A stretch of 64,000 nt of DNA from Phyllostachys edulis (taxonomy: Eukaryota; Streptophyta; Magnoliopsida; Poales; Poaceae): the NCBI GenBank assembly GCA_036346405.1, contig CM070548.1, positions 62,396,877-62,460,876 of the forward strand, read 5' to 3'. Under the pieces are notes generated by a model. It was not told the DNA's origin. It was given only the letters and a program-made list of their open reading frames with translations, and did not search any database. Positions 11,701-23,253 of the stretch are shown in pieces; within the stretch, counting starts at the first letter, position 1; every line of letters begins with the position of its first letter. The position numbers were made by a program, and so were the translations under genes.

Positions 11701-12704
11701 CACGAGGCAGGACCCCCTTACATATATATATGGACCAACAAAACTCTTACTCGAATTAGAGACTGTATTTGAGTGCCAACCATTTTCCCATTTCAACGGG
11801 CAGAAAATGTTACCTTGTTACGTGGCTATGCTCTCCACATTGGGTAAGTAATACATGTGAGTGTGATGGAGGAACCCGGAAGAGGGGGATCCAAGGCGCT
11901 ATAACGCTAAGGTGGAGTGTTGGGTGTGGGGAGTTCGGCCCAACCAACATTACAGGAACTCGGTGGATCACAGGGTCAGCACCGATGGAAAACAATGGGT
12001 GGAGACTTAATCATGTAACCTGAAAAATATTCTATATTCTGAACTCGAACCCGCATCAAAGGAAATGCAGATGACCTAGCTCAGAGAGAGCTTAGAATAA
12101 CTATGGGTAAAGTGATACAAGTCTGTGCAATGCTATATAAAATCATGAATTTATGCCTGTCTCCTGGATTGGAGTCTATGAGAACCGCTAGGGGTCTATC
12201 TTCTCTCCGAGTGACAAGTAGTCTTTTTCAGTAATAAAATTTGCCACTTAAAGTTTTGACGAGTTGTTTATTTTCAGAAAAAGAGATGAACTAGAAAATG
12301 TAATAACGAACAGAGATGAGTCATCCAGTGTATGTTTGCTATTAATGCTTGCTGAGTACACTAGTACTCAACCTTGCTATTATTCTCTTTTGTTAGATCC
12401 TAGTCCAGCCGGGAACTATCCCGAGTGGGATGAAGGACACGCAGGTACTGTGGAGACCGCAGGAGGTGTGGGTGCGTACCACGAGGACCAGGGTGAGGAG
12501 GACACACACGGCTAAGTGTTGTCCCTTGCGTCTGCAGAGTGCATGGAGGAGCCACCCCCTCTCCCTTCTTCCCGAAGCTATTTTGTTAGCCATCCGGGTT
12601 GTTGCATCGTGCTAGTTGTGGTTCCACGTGCTTCTGTTGTGGCTTGTCATGCTAGTGGTTGTCGTCCTAGTGTTGAGTTGGTGCCGGCGCAGTGAATAGT
12701 GTGC
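8725..12704 (+). repeat. LTR-derived non-coding region (3' LTR of the plus-strand gypsy, outer end unresolved)
   Basis: The sequence starts with TGTGAGAACC at the purine tract, so at least the first part is the 3' LTR. About 8.8-9.1 kb is an A-rich stretch with repeated ATTACAAG words. About 9.8-10.75 kb is GC-rich like the leaders of the other LTRs. Near 12100-12140 there is a diverged plus-sense copy of the conserved LTR block (GGGTAAAG...), and around 12350 a GCTGAGTACACTAGTACTC motif similar to the plus-strand LTR near 52800. More than one LTR may be fused here. I could not locate the end. No gene is supported; the short frames at 9829, 10470 and 11769 are not protein-like. Confidence 0.5.
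12700..12704. repeat. Target site duplication TGTGC, left copy
   Basis: TGTGC immediately precedes the LTR at 12705 and is repeated exactly at 38518-38522 after the other LTR. This shows that 12705-38517 integrated as one element. Confidence 0.9.
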
Positions 12705-15700
12705 TGTCGGGACCAAAAAATACAATTCCTGACCCTCTGTGTATAACGCACTAGTCCAGGATCACGCTAGTGCGAATAGTGTTAACATAGGTGAATATTG
12801 ATCCACACAAGATGAAATAATATAATAAACGAGTAATTTGAATAACAGATAACTGTTGTGACCTTATGCTCGAGTTTATATTTATTTAGCCTCGCAGGGC
12901 TGGCAATAATTAAATAAGCAACAGCAGAACAAATAAACTTCAATTGAACAAATAAACTTGGTGGAAACCCATAGATTCAACACGATTGATTATAGCAACC
13001 ATGAGTACCGACTAGGATCAAGACCTAGCGATCGTTTATGCTTTTGCACCATCAATGACCATATGACTTACATCACAAAGGACACAAAGCTCCTTCCTAA
13101 ATGTTTTATGAAAATCTAGCCCTCGTGTGAAATCCTCGAGCATGTCCATGACCACGGACGCGGCTATTCGAATAGATTGTTTAACACTCTGCAGAGGTTG
13201 TACACTTTACCCACACGATATAACCAGCGTAGCTAGCACTAATCATAACAAAACATTTTATAAACTACATCTCAAACATTGACACTCCCGATGTGTTTTA
13301 CTTACGACACTAATGCCCACACAGGAAATTATTCCATCGCACACCGTTGGACAGGGAAGCGACGAACCGTCCCGCGATATGAATCACCACAGAGGCAGAA
13401 ACACACCTCCACCCTGACACAGAGACTAACTTACTACCTAAGTAGTCAGACTCCATAACTTACTAAGTTAGGCCCGTCCCATACCAGCCATGTAGTCGTA
13501 CAGTTGTGGCTCAGTTCAATGGCGCACAAAGTTAAGTCCTTAATTGACCAAGGCAAGACTTCTAATTTCTAACTAAGCAATCATTCTTTGCAAATCCCAA
13601 GCATTGAAATCCACCATATCATAGAGTTTTCACCACTTGCCTTAGTCTAAACCTTTTTCCCACCCTGTTGATTAAGTGCAACACATACCATTAACAAGTA
13701 ATAGCACACAGCACACACAATTTTATCCACAAAGTTCTATAGTCACTTAGTCAAATTCATATTTGCAACTCACATGAAATGATGACTTGTTGCATGGCTA
13801 AGCAGTCTACTCGTATCTAACCAACCCACGTTGGTGCTACGATAATACCAACTAGATAAATAACCAAGCTAGGGTGACAAAAGATCATGACATAACAATA
13901 GACAAGGTGGATATAAACAAATTGGAGTAATAACTAAACCCAAAAGCATTTAAATAAATACTTAAAGTAAATACAATAATTTAAATCAAAGTAATTTTGA
14001 AAAATTGAGTTCAACATGATCAAAGGTACAACTTACCTTGGAATAGATCCTGGTACTGATCTTGGTCTTGGTGAACTCCTTCTTCTTCAAAATTCCCTGA
14101 AGAATCAACATCTACTCGCAAACGAAGCAAATAAACAAAATAAATAAATAACAGAGAGGAAAACAAACTCCAAAAATTAAATACAAATCTTAATAAAATA
14201 GAGCTCAAATTTAGATGAATTTAGAAATTTGAATGGGCTCAATTGAAGTTCGAATGAAGAAGATATGGCTTTTGGAAGTTCTAAATCTAAAGAAATACTT
14301 AAAAACGAATTTCCTAGAATTTTCTAATTACTTTTCTATTGAAAAATCGGAATTATGACGCAAGCTGATGCCAACCTTACTATTTTTGGAATTAAAATAA
14401 ATCCAGAAAAAAGGTTGAGAGGCTGATAGTGGGCCCAAGGTCTATACACCGAGTCCATGCAAAGGATCTATTGGTCTACGGGCTCACGGGTCAATGAGGC
14501 CCACGTGGCAGTGGCTCGGTGTACCGTAGATTAGATCTATTCGGGATAGGTTTGGGTTTAGATCTAATGCGCCACGCATGCGCGCACGTGGCAGTTGACG
14601 TGACAACACGTAGGTGACGCGTAGGCTAAAACGCTGATGTGGCTGCGAGCGTGGCATGACACATAGACTCGACGACGGCAAGGCTCGAGTTCCGAGGGTC
14701 ATCGGTGATTGACGATGTCTCGCCGGCGGTGAGTGGTATCATCATGACTAGAATGCTATTGCAAACCCAAAGGTGCACTCATGGATGAATGAGGATAATT
14801 GGACTGGCTGGCGGCGAGCTTCAAGCCGAGAAGAAGGTTCGGGTGTTTTCGGACTTAAGCTCCGATGAAGTACTAGCGTCAGGGAAGGGTGTTGGAGGTA
14901 GCTCCAGTGACGGCGGACCTAGCGGTGCAGACAGTGTTGACAAGGTGACAAGGACGACGACGCAATTCGAGATGGAAGAGCTCTGGCGATGAAAACCCTA
15001 AAACTTCCAAAGCGGCGGCGCTAGGGCTTGAGAAGCGAAATTGTTCGGGGGTTTGAGGTGCAGGGGCAAGGGCGATCCTCGGGGTCCTATTTATAGGGTA
15101 CAGGTGAGGCTAGGGCCGCGTATTGGCGGAAGAGACCTAAACGAGTCCAAAATGAAAACGCGAAGAACTCGGGGACAGAAAGAGATACGGGGTGTGATTC
15201 GGTCGAATTTGGATGCGGGGAGATAAGGGAAGTCCAATGCCGTATCTCGAAGGCATTCTTTTAGCTGGAAAAGATTTTGTCGGACGAAGCTTCGACAAGC
15301 AACAATGGTGGTTTCGGCCGAGGCTCACGTGGAGGTGACGACGCGAGGAGGACGATGACGCGGTGGGGCCCACCAGGCAGCAGAAGAAAGAGAGTGAAGG
15401 CGGACGGGCTGGTGCAAGCGTGCGATTAGGCCGCTACGCGGGCCACACGAGGGAAAAAGGAAACTGAGCCGAAGAGATTCGGCCCGGTTGGATTTCTGAT
15501 ATTTAAATTACATTTTCCATTTTAGAAATACTAGTAAATCCAAGAGGCGATTAGAAAATAGCAAATGAACTCGAAAAAATTCTAGAAAAATCTAGAAAAT
15601 ATATCCAAGCATATAGAATCCAAATAAAATAGTTTTGACAGAAGTTGATGTTGATATTAATCATATTAAATGGTTTTAATATTAAAAGTCCATATTAAGC

Positions 15701-15791
15701 ATTGAATTAAATTCAAATAAAACTTTGTGTGGATTTTCCAACTACTTACTATTCAAAAGATTTTTAGAACTCAGAAAATTTGGATGTTATA
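12705..15791 (-). repeat. 3' LTR of the Tekay-type element
   Basis: This LTR of about 3.1 kb starts TGTCGGGACC and ends ...GGATGTTATA, where the right copy ends ...GGATGTTACA. It contains the conserved block with CTATTCGAATAG (13164-13175) that the right-hand LTR has lost. The stretch 14780-15500 is GC-rich, with a TATTTATAGGG box near 15095 (minus-strand TATA-like) suitable for the element's own promoter. There is no gene; the small frames around 14789-15373 are part of the LTR. Confidence 0.88.
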
Positions 15792-15793
15792 AA

Positions 15794-15807
15794 CCTCCCC
15801 CCCCCCT
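15794..15807 (-). other. Polypurine tract of the Tekay-type element
   Basis: CCTCCCCCCCCCCT on the plus strand reads as a pure purine run on the minus strand and abuts the 3' LTR. Confidence 0.8.
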
Positions 15808-15834
15808 AAAGGAATCTTGACCCTGAGATTCAAG

Positions 15835-16343
15835 CTAGCTAGAGAAAAGGCTAGGAAACTCGGATTTTAGCTCTTCTTCACGCTCCCACGTTGCTTCTCT
15901 TTCCGAGTGGTTGCTCCACTGGACTTTGCAAAAACGAACGATCTTACTTCTGGTATGATGCTCTACAACATTCAAATTTTTGGCTGGTTGTTCTTTATAA
16001 GTGAGATCTTCTTTCAACTCGATTGAATCCAAAGGGGTTTGTTCTGTCGACCACGGAGACACTTCTTCAACTGAGAGACATGAAACACATCATGCAGTCC
16101 CGCTAACAACTGCGGTTGTTCAAGCTGATAAGCAACTTCTCCTCGATGACTCACAATCTTGAACGGACCAACATATCTAGGGGAAAGCTTCTCTTTGGTA
16201 TGAAACCTTTTGACACCTCTAAACAGAGTAACCCGAAGATAAACGAAATCTTCTAGTTCAAAGCTAAGGTCACGACGACGATTGCCAGCATAGCTCTTTT
16301 GCCTGGACTGAGCTATCTTCAATCTTTCTCTGATCATAGACAC
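15835..16343 (-). pseudogene. Integrase C-terminus and chromodomain-like tail
   Basis: Two overlapping minus-strand frames are seen. The first (16343-16014) has RERLKIAQSRQKSYA, then LSPRYVGPF and DVFHVSQLKKCL, the GPY/F-type C-terminal integrase module. The second (16062-15835) continues with EHHTRSKIVRFCKVQWSNH and EREATWEREEEL, the conserved tail of chromoviral integrases where a divergent chromodomain sits. A frameshift near 16040 separates them. In active relatives this tail is thought to guide insertion to particular chromatin. Here it closes pol, about 45 bases from the purine tract. Confidence 0.82.
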
Positions 16344-16450
16344 TTGTTCTTCTACTTCCTGAATAATATCCAGTTCTAATACATTCTGCTCGGCTATTTC
16401 TGACCAATTTAGAGGGGTTCTGCATGCACGACTTCAGTTTGCCCATCTGT

Positions 16451-17161
16451 CTAAGGGTGATATGCAGTACTAAAATTCAGATGAGTTCCCAAGGCTTCAT
16501 GCAAACTCTGCCAAAAACGAGAGGTGAACTGAGATCCTCGATCTGACACTATCTTCTTAGGCACACCATACAAACTGACAATTCTTGACATATATAACTC
16601 TGCAAGGCGATATCCTGAGTAGGTAGTTTTGACTGGCAAGAAATGGGCAACTTTAGTCAAACGATCAACTATTACCCAAATCGAATCGTAACCCGATTGG
16701 GTCCTGGGCAAACCAGTAATGAAATCTATTCCGATTTCTTCCCATTTCTACTCTGGAATCTTTAAGGGTTGCAACAGACCTGCTGGTCGTTGATGTTCTG
16801 CCTTTATTTTCTAACATACATTGCACAAAGCAATAAACTCTGCGACTTCTCGCTTTAGATTTGGCCACCAAAATTTATTCTTAACATACTGGTACATCGT
16901 AGTACTCCTAGGGTGAATCGAATACTTTGAGTCATGAGCTTCCTTTAAGATTGGCTGTCTTAAACCATCGACATCTGGTACGCAGATACGTCTTTCGATC
17001 CAAAGTATATCTTGATCATCCTTAGTGAAGTCCTTGAATTTTCCTTTTGCCATTTTGAGTTTGATGTCCTTAATCTCAAGATCATTTAGTTGAGCAGCTC
17101 GAATCTGCTTTTCTAAGGTAGACTGTACTTTTAGGCTGGCCACAAATCCTTCGGCTACCAC
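16451..17161 (-). pseudogene. Integrase zinc-binding and catalytic core
   Basis: The minus-strand pieces 17161-16811 and 16711-16451 hold the N-terminal zinc finger (HPRSTTMYQYVKNKFWWP ... C..C), then YDSIWVIVDRLTKVAHFLPV with the first catalytic Asp and IVSDRGSQFTSRFWQ with the second. A TAG/frame break near 16720-16810 splits the domain, and the third catalytic Glu region (about 16400) lies across another break. The enzyme would insert the cDNA into host DNA in the nucleus. This copy is not translatable. Confidence 0.85.
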
Positions 17162-17866
17162 CTCTAGCTTTAGCTTCTAAAACTCCTCATGAAGTTTTGG
17201 ACAATTCTCTTTTACTTCCAAAGCATTGCAGTAGCTCTTATGACTTAAAGCATCTGTAACAATATTGGCTTTACTAGGATGGTAGTGGATTCCAAGATTA
17301 TAATCTTTTATTAACTCTAACCATCTTCTTTACCTCATGTTCAGATTTGATTGAGTGAAGATGTACTTCAAACTTTTGTGATCAGTGTATACCTCATAGC
17401 GGTTACCAATGAGGTAATGATGCCAAATCCTTAAAGCATGCACTACGGCGGCTAGTTCTAGATCATGGGTAGGATAATTTTCCTCATGGGGTCTCAATTG
17501 CCTTGATGCATAAGCGACAACCCTCCTTTCTTGCATTAGGATGCATCCTAATCCATAACGTGAAGCATCACAGTAGATATCAGATTCTTTCTGGATATCT
17601 GGCAGAGTTAACACTGGGGCTGAAGTCAAACGCTTCTTCAATTCTTGAAAGCTTTCTTCACAGGCTGGGGTCCAAGTGAACGTTGTCTCATTCTTCAACA
17701 ATTGCGTAAGGGGCTTAGCAATCGTTGAGAATCCTTCGATGAAGCGGAGATAATATCCCACCATTCTCAAGAAACTATGAATCTGAGCTACTGTCTTGGG
17801 CTGCTCCCAATGCAGTACTGTTTTAACTTTGCTGGGGTCAACTGCTACTCCTTCAGCTCTCATCAC
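17162..17866 (-). pseudogene. RNase H domain of the Tekay-type pol
   Basis: The minus-strand 17866-17330 frame contains the RT connection (GVAVDPSKVKTVLHWEQP) and RNase H motifs YCDASRYGLGCILMQ, AYASRQLRPHEENYPTHDLELAAVV and TDHKSLKYIFTQ. It ends at a stop just before the NMR.RRWLELI motif, which is seen in another frame at about 17330-17290. Up to about 17165, the link to integrase includes the sense of NIVADALSHKS. The domain order and spacing match the plus-strand chromovirus at 6877-7689. Confidence 0.86.
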
Positions 17867-17893
17867 ATGACCAAGAAAATCGATCTCCTTTTT

Positions 17894-18590
17894 CTAGAAA
17901 TCACACTTGCTGAACTTAGCATACAATTGATGCTCTCTAAGTTTCTCTAGGATTAATCTCATATGCTCAGCATGTTCTTCTTCTGTCTTGGAATAAACTA
18001 AGATGTCATCAATGAACACAACCACAAATTTGTCCAAATATTCCATGAATACCTTGTTCATCATGTTCATCAAATATGCAGGGGCGTTAGTCAGACCAAA
18101 GGATATAACAAAGAACTCATAATATACGTACCGTGTAGAGAAAGCGGTCTTCGGTATATCCTTCAGACAAATCTTCAACTGATGGTAACCTGATTGCATA
18201 TCGATCTTTGAGAACACTCTAGCTCCTTTCATCTGATTGAACAAATCATCAATTCGGGGTAGTGGGTACTTGTTCTTGGTAGTAACTTCATTAAGAGCAC
18301 GATAATCGATGCAAATTCTCATGCTCCCATCCTTCTTTTTGACAAACAAAATTGGCGCTCCCCATAGCGACGAACTAGGTCTCACATAACCTTTCTCAAG
18401 AAGTTCTTCTATCTGCTTTTTCATTTCCACTAATTCATCAGCTGGCATCCGATAGGGTCTCTTAGAGATTGGTGACGTTCTCGGTACTAGATCGATGACA
18501 AACTCGATTTCACGGTCTGGTGGTATTCATGGCATTTCTTCTGGAAACACATCTGTTTATTCTCTGACAATGGGTACATCCTCCAATGAA
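17894..18590 (-). pseudogene. Reverse transcriptase of the Tekay-type pol
   Basis: The minus-strand 18448-17894 frame is the best preserved RT in the window. It carries WGAPILFVKKKDGSMRICIDYR, YPLPRIDDLFNQM, ARVFSKIDMQSGYHQL, ISFGLTNAPAYLMNMMNKVFM and the intact catalytic box VVFIDDILVYS, ending FSKCDF. A stop after FSKCDF (around 17894) and breaks upstream (about 18450-18600, where the P.RE.EF.ID linker lies) still disable the polyprotein. Compared with the plus-strand element at 6184, it keeps both catalytic Asp residues and the MN..F loop. Confidence 0.88.
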
Positions 18591-18623
18591 ATGGTCTTCA
18601 GGCTGTTGACCAACATATGTCCA

Positions 18624-18980
18624 TCACACTGAGGTGGCTAGAAACTCCACCTTCTTCCCATTGGTATCCTCAACTGTTACGGCTCTTCGGCCACAATCTA
18701 ACACAGCTTTGTGCTTCGATAACCGATCTATACCAAGTATGACATCTAAGGCTTGGGTGTCTAAGAAAATAAGGTTGGCTAGAAACTCAACTCCAGCTCT
18801 GAGTAACTTAGCCCCTAGACATCCCACTCTAGAGCTTAACTCTGCTCCAAGCGACTGAACTAACAGAGTATGCTTAAGATGCATAACTTTTAAATTATTC
18901 TTGGTCGCAAAAACTCTAGAAACAAATGAATGTGAAGCTCCAGAACCAAACAAAACTGATGCAGGTACTGAGTTAACCAT
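18624..18980 (-). pseudogene. Aspartic protease of the Tekay-type element, active site altered
   Basis: The 118-codon minus-strand frame has the protease flap and family signature (LDVILGIDRLSKHKAVLDC), but the active-site motif reads LFGSGASHSF where LFDSGASHSF is expected. The catalytic Asp is replaced by Gly. It sits between the gag zinc knuckle (19178-19226) and RT, the expected place. Confidence 0.82.
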
Positions 18981-19177
18981 AAACTTACCCAGTACGACAT
19001 TGGGTGCTTCCTAGGCTCCTTCCAAAGTGATATGGTTGACACGGCCTCTGACCACAGACTGCAGCGCTCCTCCGGATTGACCGGCAACTTGAGAGGCTCC
19101 TTGGTTGTTGCTTGGTGCTGACGTCTTGGCCGGTGTAGCCCCAAGGTGGAAGCGTACTGGAGTCATTGTTCCCTTCT

Positions 19178-19226
19178 AAGGACAATGGTTGGCGAAGTGC
19201 CCTGGCTGACGGCAGGTATAGCAAAC
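19178..19226 (-). pseudogene. Gag zinc knuckle split by the Sirevirus insertion
   Basis: On the minus strand the codons read C-Y-T-C-R-Q-P-G-H-F-A-N-H-C, a CX2CX4HX4C nucleic-acid-binding knuckle. The Sirevirus LTR begins at 19227, right at the codons leading into it. The preceding gag residues resume at 33742 on the other side of the insertion. A stop codon follows the knuckle shortly after. Confidence 0.8.
19222..19226. repeat. Target site duplication CAAAC, left copy
   Basis: CAAAC directly before the LTR at 19227 is repeated exactly at 33737-33741 after the right LTR. Confidence 0.9.
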
Positions 19227-21272
19227 TATAGGACCGGAAAGGCGACTAGAGGGGGGGTGAATAGGAGCACAAATCCTTTTTCACCTAGTTTGAATCCAAC
19301 ATGATTTTCACTTCAATAGCTATGAGAGCTATGAAAATCAAAGAACAAGTACAACAGAAGACTTATGTTGAATCCAACCTAAAACCCCAAAGCAAAAGAC
19401 AAAAACTCAAACCCTAAATGTGTACAGCGGTCTGACCGGCGTGCACCGAGCGGTCTGACCGACCAACGGTCTGACCGGCGTGCACCAAGCGGTCTGACCG
19501 CACCTGACGATGAACAGGGAAAACAGCCCGACGCCCAAAGCACAAAATGATCTAACTTTTGATCTACAATTCCAAACTCGACCAAACTTGAGACACACCT
19601 TTCCAAGGATATCATAAACCTATTCTAAGCAACGATCGTCAAGATCTTTGCCAAAGTTCTGACCTTTTCCCACTTGAGTGAAGGGCATTCAAAAACCGAG
19701 TCAAAACGAAAAACACGATCTAAACCTTGCTCGTGAGTAAAGGATGTTCAAGATGATCCTAGAAGGGTTTCTACACATCACAGCAAGCTAGAACACCACA
19801 AAGATTCAAGAGAAAAGCGATGGATCATCAAAAACTCCAAATCATCAAAATAGAAGGCAAGAACAAAAGAGACTCATCTTTGAGAACTTGCTTGGATTGA
19901 TTTGAGGTTGAGGATTGATGTTTACAGCCACTCCAACTTGGAGGACAAAACTCAATACATGAGCACACGATCAATCAATCCCTAGAACCCTAACCTCTCT
20001 TTCCTTCTCTCCAAAACCCTAAAACAAACTAGGGTTTTTCTCAATGAAGTGCTTAAGAGCTACTGGACAGCACCCTCTCCTATTTATAGTGGAGGCTAGC
20101 TTCTAGAAGACTATACCCATTAGGCACCCGTTAAGCCCACTAACAAACGGGTTTAACTCACGCACGTATTTTAAAGCGTCGTCTTCATCTTCACTTCACC
20201 TAAACCGCTTCTCCTTGCGTCGTCTTGCGCTGCGGTTTAGCCCAAGGTCACCAAGGCGGTATTTGGTGAAATTACCAAAATACCCCTTCTTGATCTTTCT
20301 CTGAAGACCAAGTCCAATCTTGGTGAAGCACTACTTTGCTTAAATCGCGTAGGTTGATCAACGGCTCTCATCATGTCGGCAAGACTCTCCCGTCCGGCTC
20401 CCACCGAAACCACCAAGGCACTTGCACCGACCGCCGTGCCGCTTGATCCAACCAGTCGCCGAAAACCGCTTGTTCGGTCATCCTTGTCCATTCTGCGCCC
20501 CACTTAAGTCTCCTGACCTCACCCGACATCCTCGATCATTCTAGACCTCAGCTCTCCAAGCTTAGTCCCGATCATCCTCGCCGTTGACCGTCGTTGACCT
20601 CTAAGCAATCTGCATAGCAATAGACCAAGAAATCATTTCCAGGAACAAGTTCTTCACAACTTGACCCACGTTAGTCAAAACATGCATCATGCAGCACATA
20701 AGCATTGAAAACCATGAACTTGACCTAACGATCAACAATCGCCGCCAAGAAGGTTGACGAACCAGAACACAACTGGTTAGACCACCATTCAAAAACCGGT
20801 CTGACCGCCCATGGCCGGTCTGATCACCGCCAGAAGGCGGTCTGACCGCCACTCTGGGACTTAGCCAAAATTCCACCCCTGGAAATCCGAACCTTTCTGG
20901 AATTTTCAATCGAATAGAACTTTTGCCTAGAGGCTCCAAAAATTATGGGACCAAGTGCAGTAGAACCCTCTCACTTGCCTACACCCTCTATTTTTGGCTC
21001 AGCTCCAAAATTCAAAGTTCCTAAGGTGGCCGGTTTGACCGCTCAGCAGTAGCCGATCAGACCGCCTCACTGGCCGGTCAAACCGCCAGCAACCAAAACA
21101 ACCAACCAAATGGAGGCATGGCCAGTCTGACCGCCCCCATGGCCGGTCAGACCGCTAGAGGCCTAACAAAAGCTGAATCCTCACCGAAAACGTGTGTTTC
21201 CACACACCCTCAACGCCATTGCCAATTGTCTCATCATCCTAAGATCGTGGGTATATCCCCATGATATCCACA
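19227..21272 (-). repeat. 3' LTR of the Sirevirus
   Basis: The outer end is TATAGGACCGG (the sister copy starts TGTAGGACCG). The inner end is ...GATATCCACA next to a purine tract. It contains CGGTCTGACCG at 19428, 19451, 19467, 19490, 20797 and 20838 and CGGTCAGACCG at 21144. These are 11-bp near-palindromes that decorate Sirevirus LTRs. A CTCCTATTTATAG box near 20070-20090 is a TATA-like promoter candidate on either strand. Confidence 0.88.
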
Positions 21273-22734
21273 ATCTCCCCCTTAATGAACACATTGTCAA
21301 TTTCTCAGAAAATGTAAGTTTGAGGTTTGAAAATGAAAATACTCAACGTTTTCGTGCAAAGGCACAACTTGGTCCATTAGCAAGAGAAAGCAATGGAAAT
21401 GACCAAACTGGCTTCAGAATAGCATAGGCAAGTGAGATACAGCAAAAGAAAGCACAAAAGCTTCAATTTCTAGAGAAGTGACAAAAATCTCACTTAAGGT
21501 CCATATGGAAGAACAATTGTTCTATTTGACCTTAGATCATTGTGAGGCTTCAAGAATTGCAATTTAAATTCAGAAATGGCAATAAAATCACAAAAATGCA
21601 TATGAGATGCTCCCCCTCACTATGATCCTCATATCCTCATGAAAATTTTATTTTCTCCCTCTTCATTTTTACTATTTCTCCCCCTTTAACAATGGATTCA
21701 TCAAGGTGCATAAAGGAAGATAGAGCATGAAAGACATGGAATGGCTGCAATTAATTCATTTTCAGCACAGGGAGCTATGAAAATTATCCAAGAGGACTTG
21801 ACAAGTATTACACCAAGCCATATTATGTGAAGAAGCTAAGGTAACTCATGGCAAATCATATATAGCAAAGCGAAAGCCAGATGAATAATAATCCGAGATT
21901 AAATGATCGTTTAGTATGTCTAGGTGTTCAAGATCATAGTTTAGCCAAAGGTATCCAAAAATGAGTCAAGCCATATCAATAAACTAAATGGAACCAAGAA
22001 GCTAAAATTGAGCCAATTTAGAGCGCTATGAGTTCAATGTTGAATCAATTTGTTCAAGCACTTTGAAATTTAGCACATTTAGCACTTGCTAAAATTAATT
22101 TTTGGTTTTATCTTAGCAAAGCAAGTCCAAGACTAGGAGCCATCCACAACTGCCTCCTAAGCTTCAACCAATTTTCACAATTTGTTTTGTTTTTAGCCAA
22201 GTGCTAGATCTCAAGACTTGCCACGACCATCCCAAGAAAAAAGCTTAAAAGAGTGGTCTAGGTCATCCAAAACTCCCCCTGAGTTCACGCGTAGTGCAAT
22301 GGCAAGCCGTCTCATGAGAAAGAATTGGTGAGATCAGTTTTTTCGCACAGAAAAGATCATTTTTCATTTGCTTGACTTAGGAAATAGCATAGCTCAATCT
22401 AGAACTCAAATTAGATTCAAGACTCAACTTCGCCAATTTGACATGGCATGAATCATAAGAAGATCACTATGGCAAAACTAGTCACAAGATCCAACAAGTT
22501 ATGTGTTAATTCAAATTTTTCACATTTAATAGAGCTAGAATGGCAAAAGCTAAGTTACACATGGAAAGTCATGATAAACCCAGCAAACTAGCACACAACA
22601 TGGCAGGGTATAAAGCAAGAAAGCATGTCACACAAGGATAATAATCAAGGCTCCGTGAAATTGTATTACAATGCAAGTTGCCGATTTAAAATGCAATATG
22701 GTACAATGAATGCAAAAGAGCCAACTCCCCCTCA
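21273..22734 (-). other. Sirevirus non-coding region with multiple purine tracts
   Basis: About 1.45 kb between RNase H and the 3' LTR has no frame but holds five short plus-strand CTCCCCC(T) tracts (minus-strand polypurine): 21274-21284, 21609-21619, 21675-21687, 22271-22280 and 22723-22733. A repeated polypurine tract in this interval is a known Sirevirus trait; the one adjacent to the LTR is the likely second-strand primer. Confidence 0.75.
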
Positions 22735-23253
22735 AAACAGGCCAAGAGGACTAATAACTCCCAACTCTCCCCGCAAAGAAGCAAAACGAGAAGAATCAAG
22801 AGTCTTAGTGAAAATATCCGCAACCTGCTGCTTAGACTCTACAAAGTGAAGCACAACATCACTCTTCTCTACATAGTCTCTAAGGAAATGATATCGAATA
22901 TCAATGTGCTTGGTCCTAGAGTGTTGCACTAGGTTTTTGGCAATATTTATGGCACTAGTGTTGTCACAGAAAAGAGGGACACTATCCAAAAATAACCCAT
23001 AATCCCGCAGAGTAGACAAGATCCAGAGAACCTAAGAGCAACTACTGGCTACAGCTACATACTCTGCCTCAGCGGTGGACTATGCAACAGAGGACTGCTT
23101 CCTAGATGACCAAGAGAAAAGAGATGTCCCTAAGAAAATGACAAGTGCCAGAAGTACTCTTCCTATCCACTCTACACCCCACAAAAACAGCATCAGAAAA
23201 AGCCCAAATGGAGAGAGCAGAATCAGAAGAGAACCAGAGTCCAAAGTCAAGAG
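22732..23253 (-). pseudogene. Ty1/copia RNase H, downstream part
   Basis: Minus-strand codons include VDRKSTSGTCHFL (about 23190-23130), SWSSRKQSSVA, then LWILSTLRDYGL, CDNTSAINIAKNLVQHSRTKHIDIRYHFLRDYVEK and VADIFTKTLD, the classic copia RNase H order, ending at about 22735. Frameshifts lie near 23130 and 23030 (ETAEAEYVA motif in another frame). The upstream part is separated by the inserted LTR and resumes at about 27850. Confidence 0.87.
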
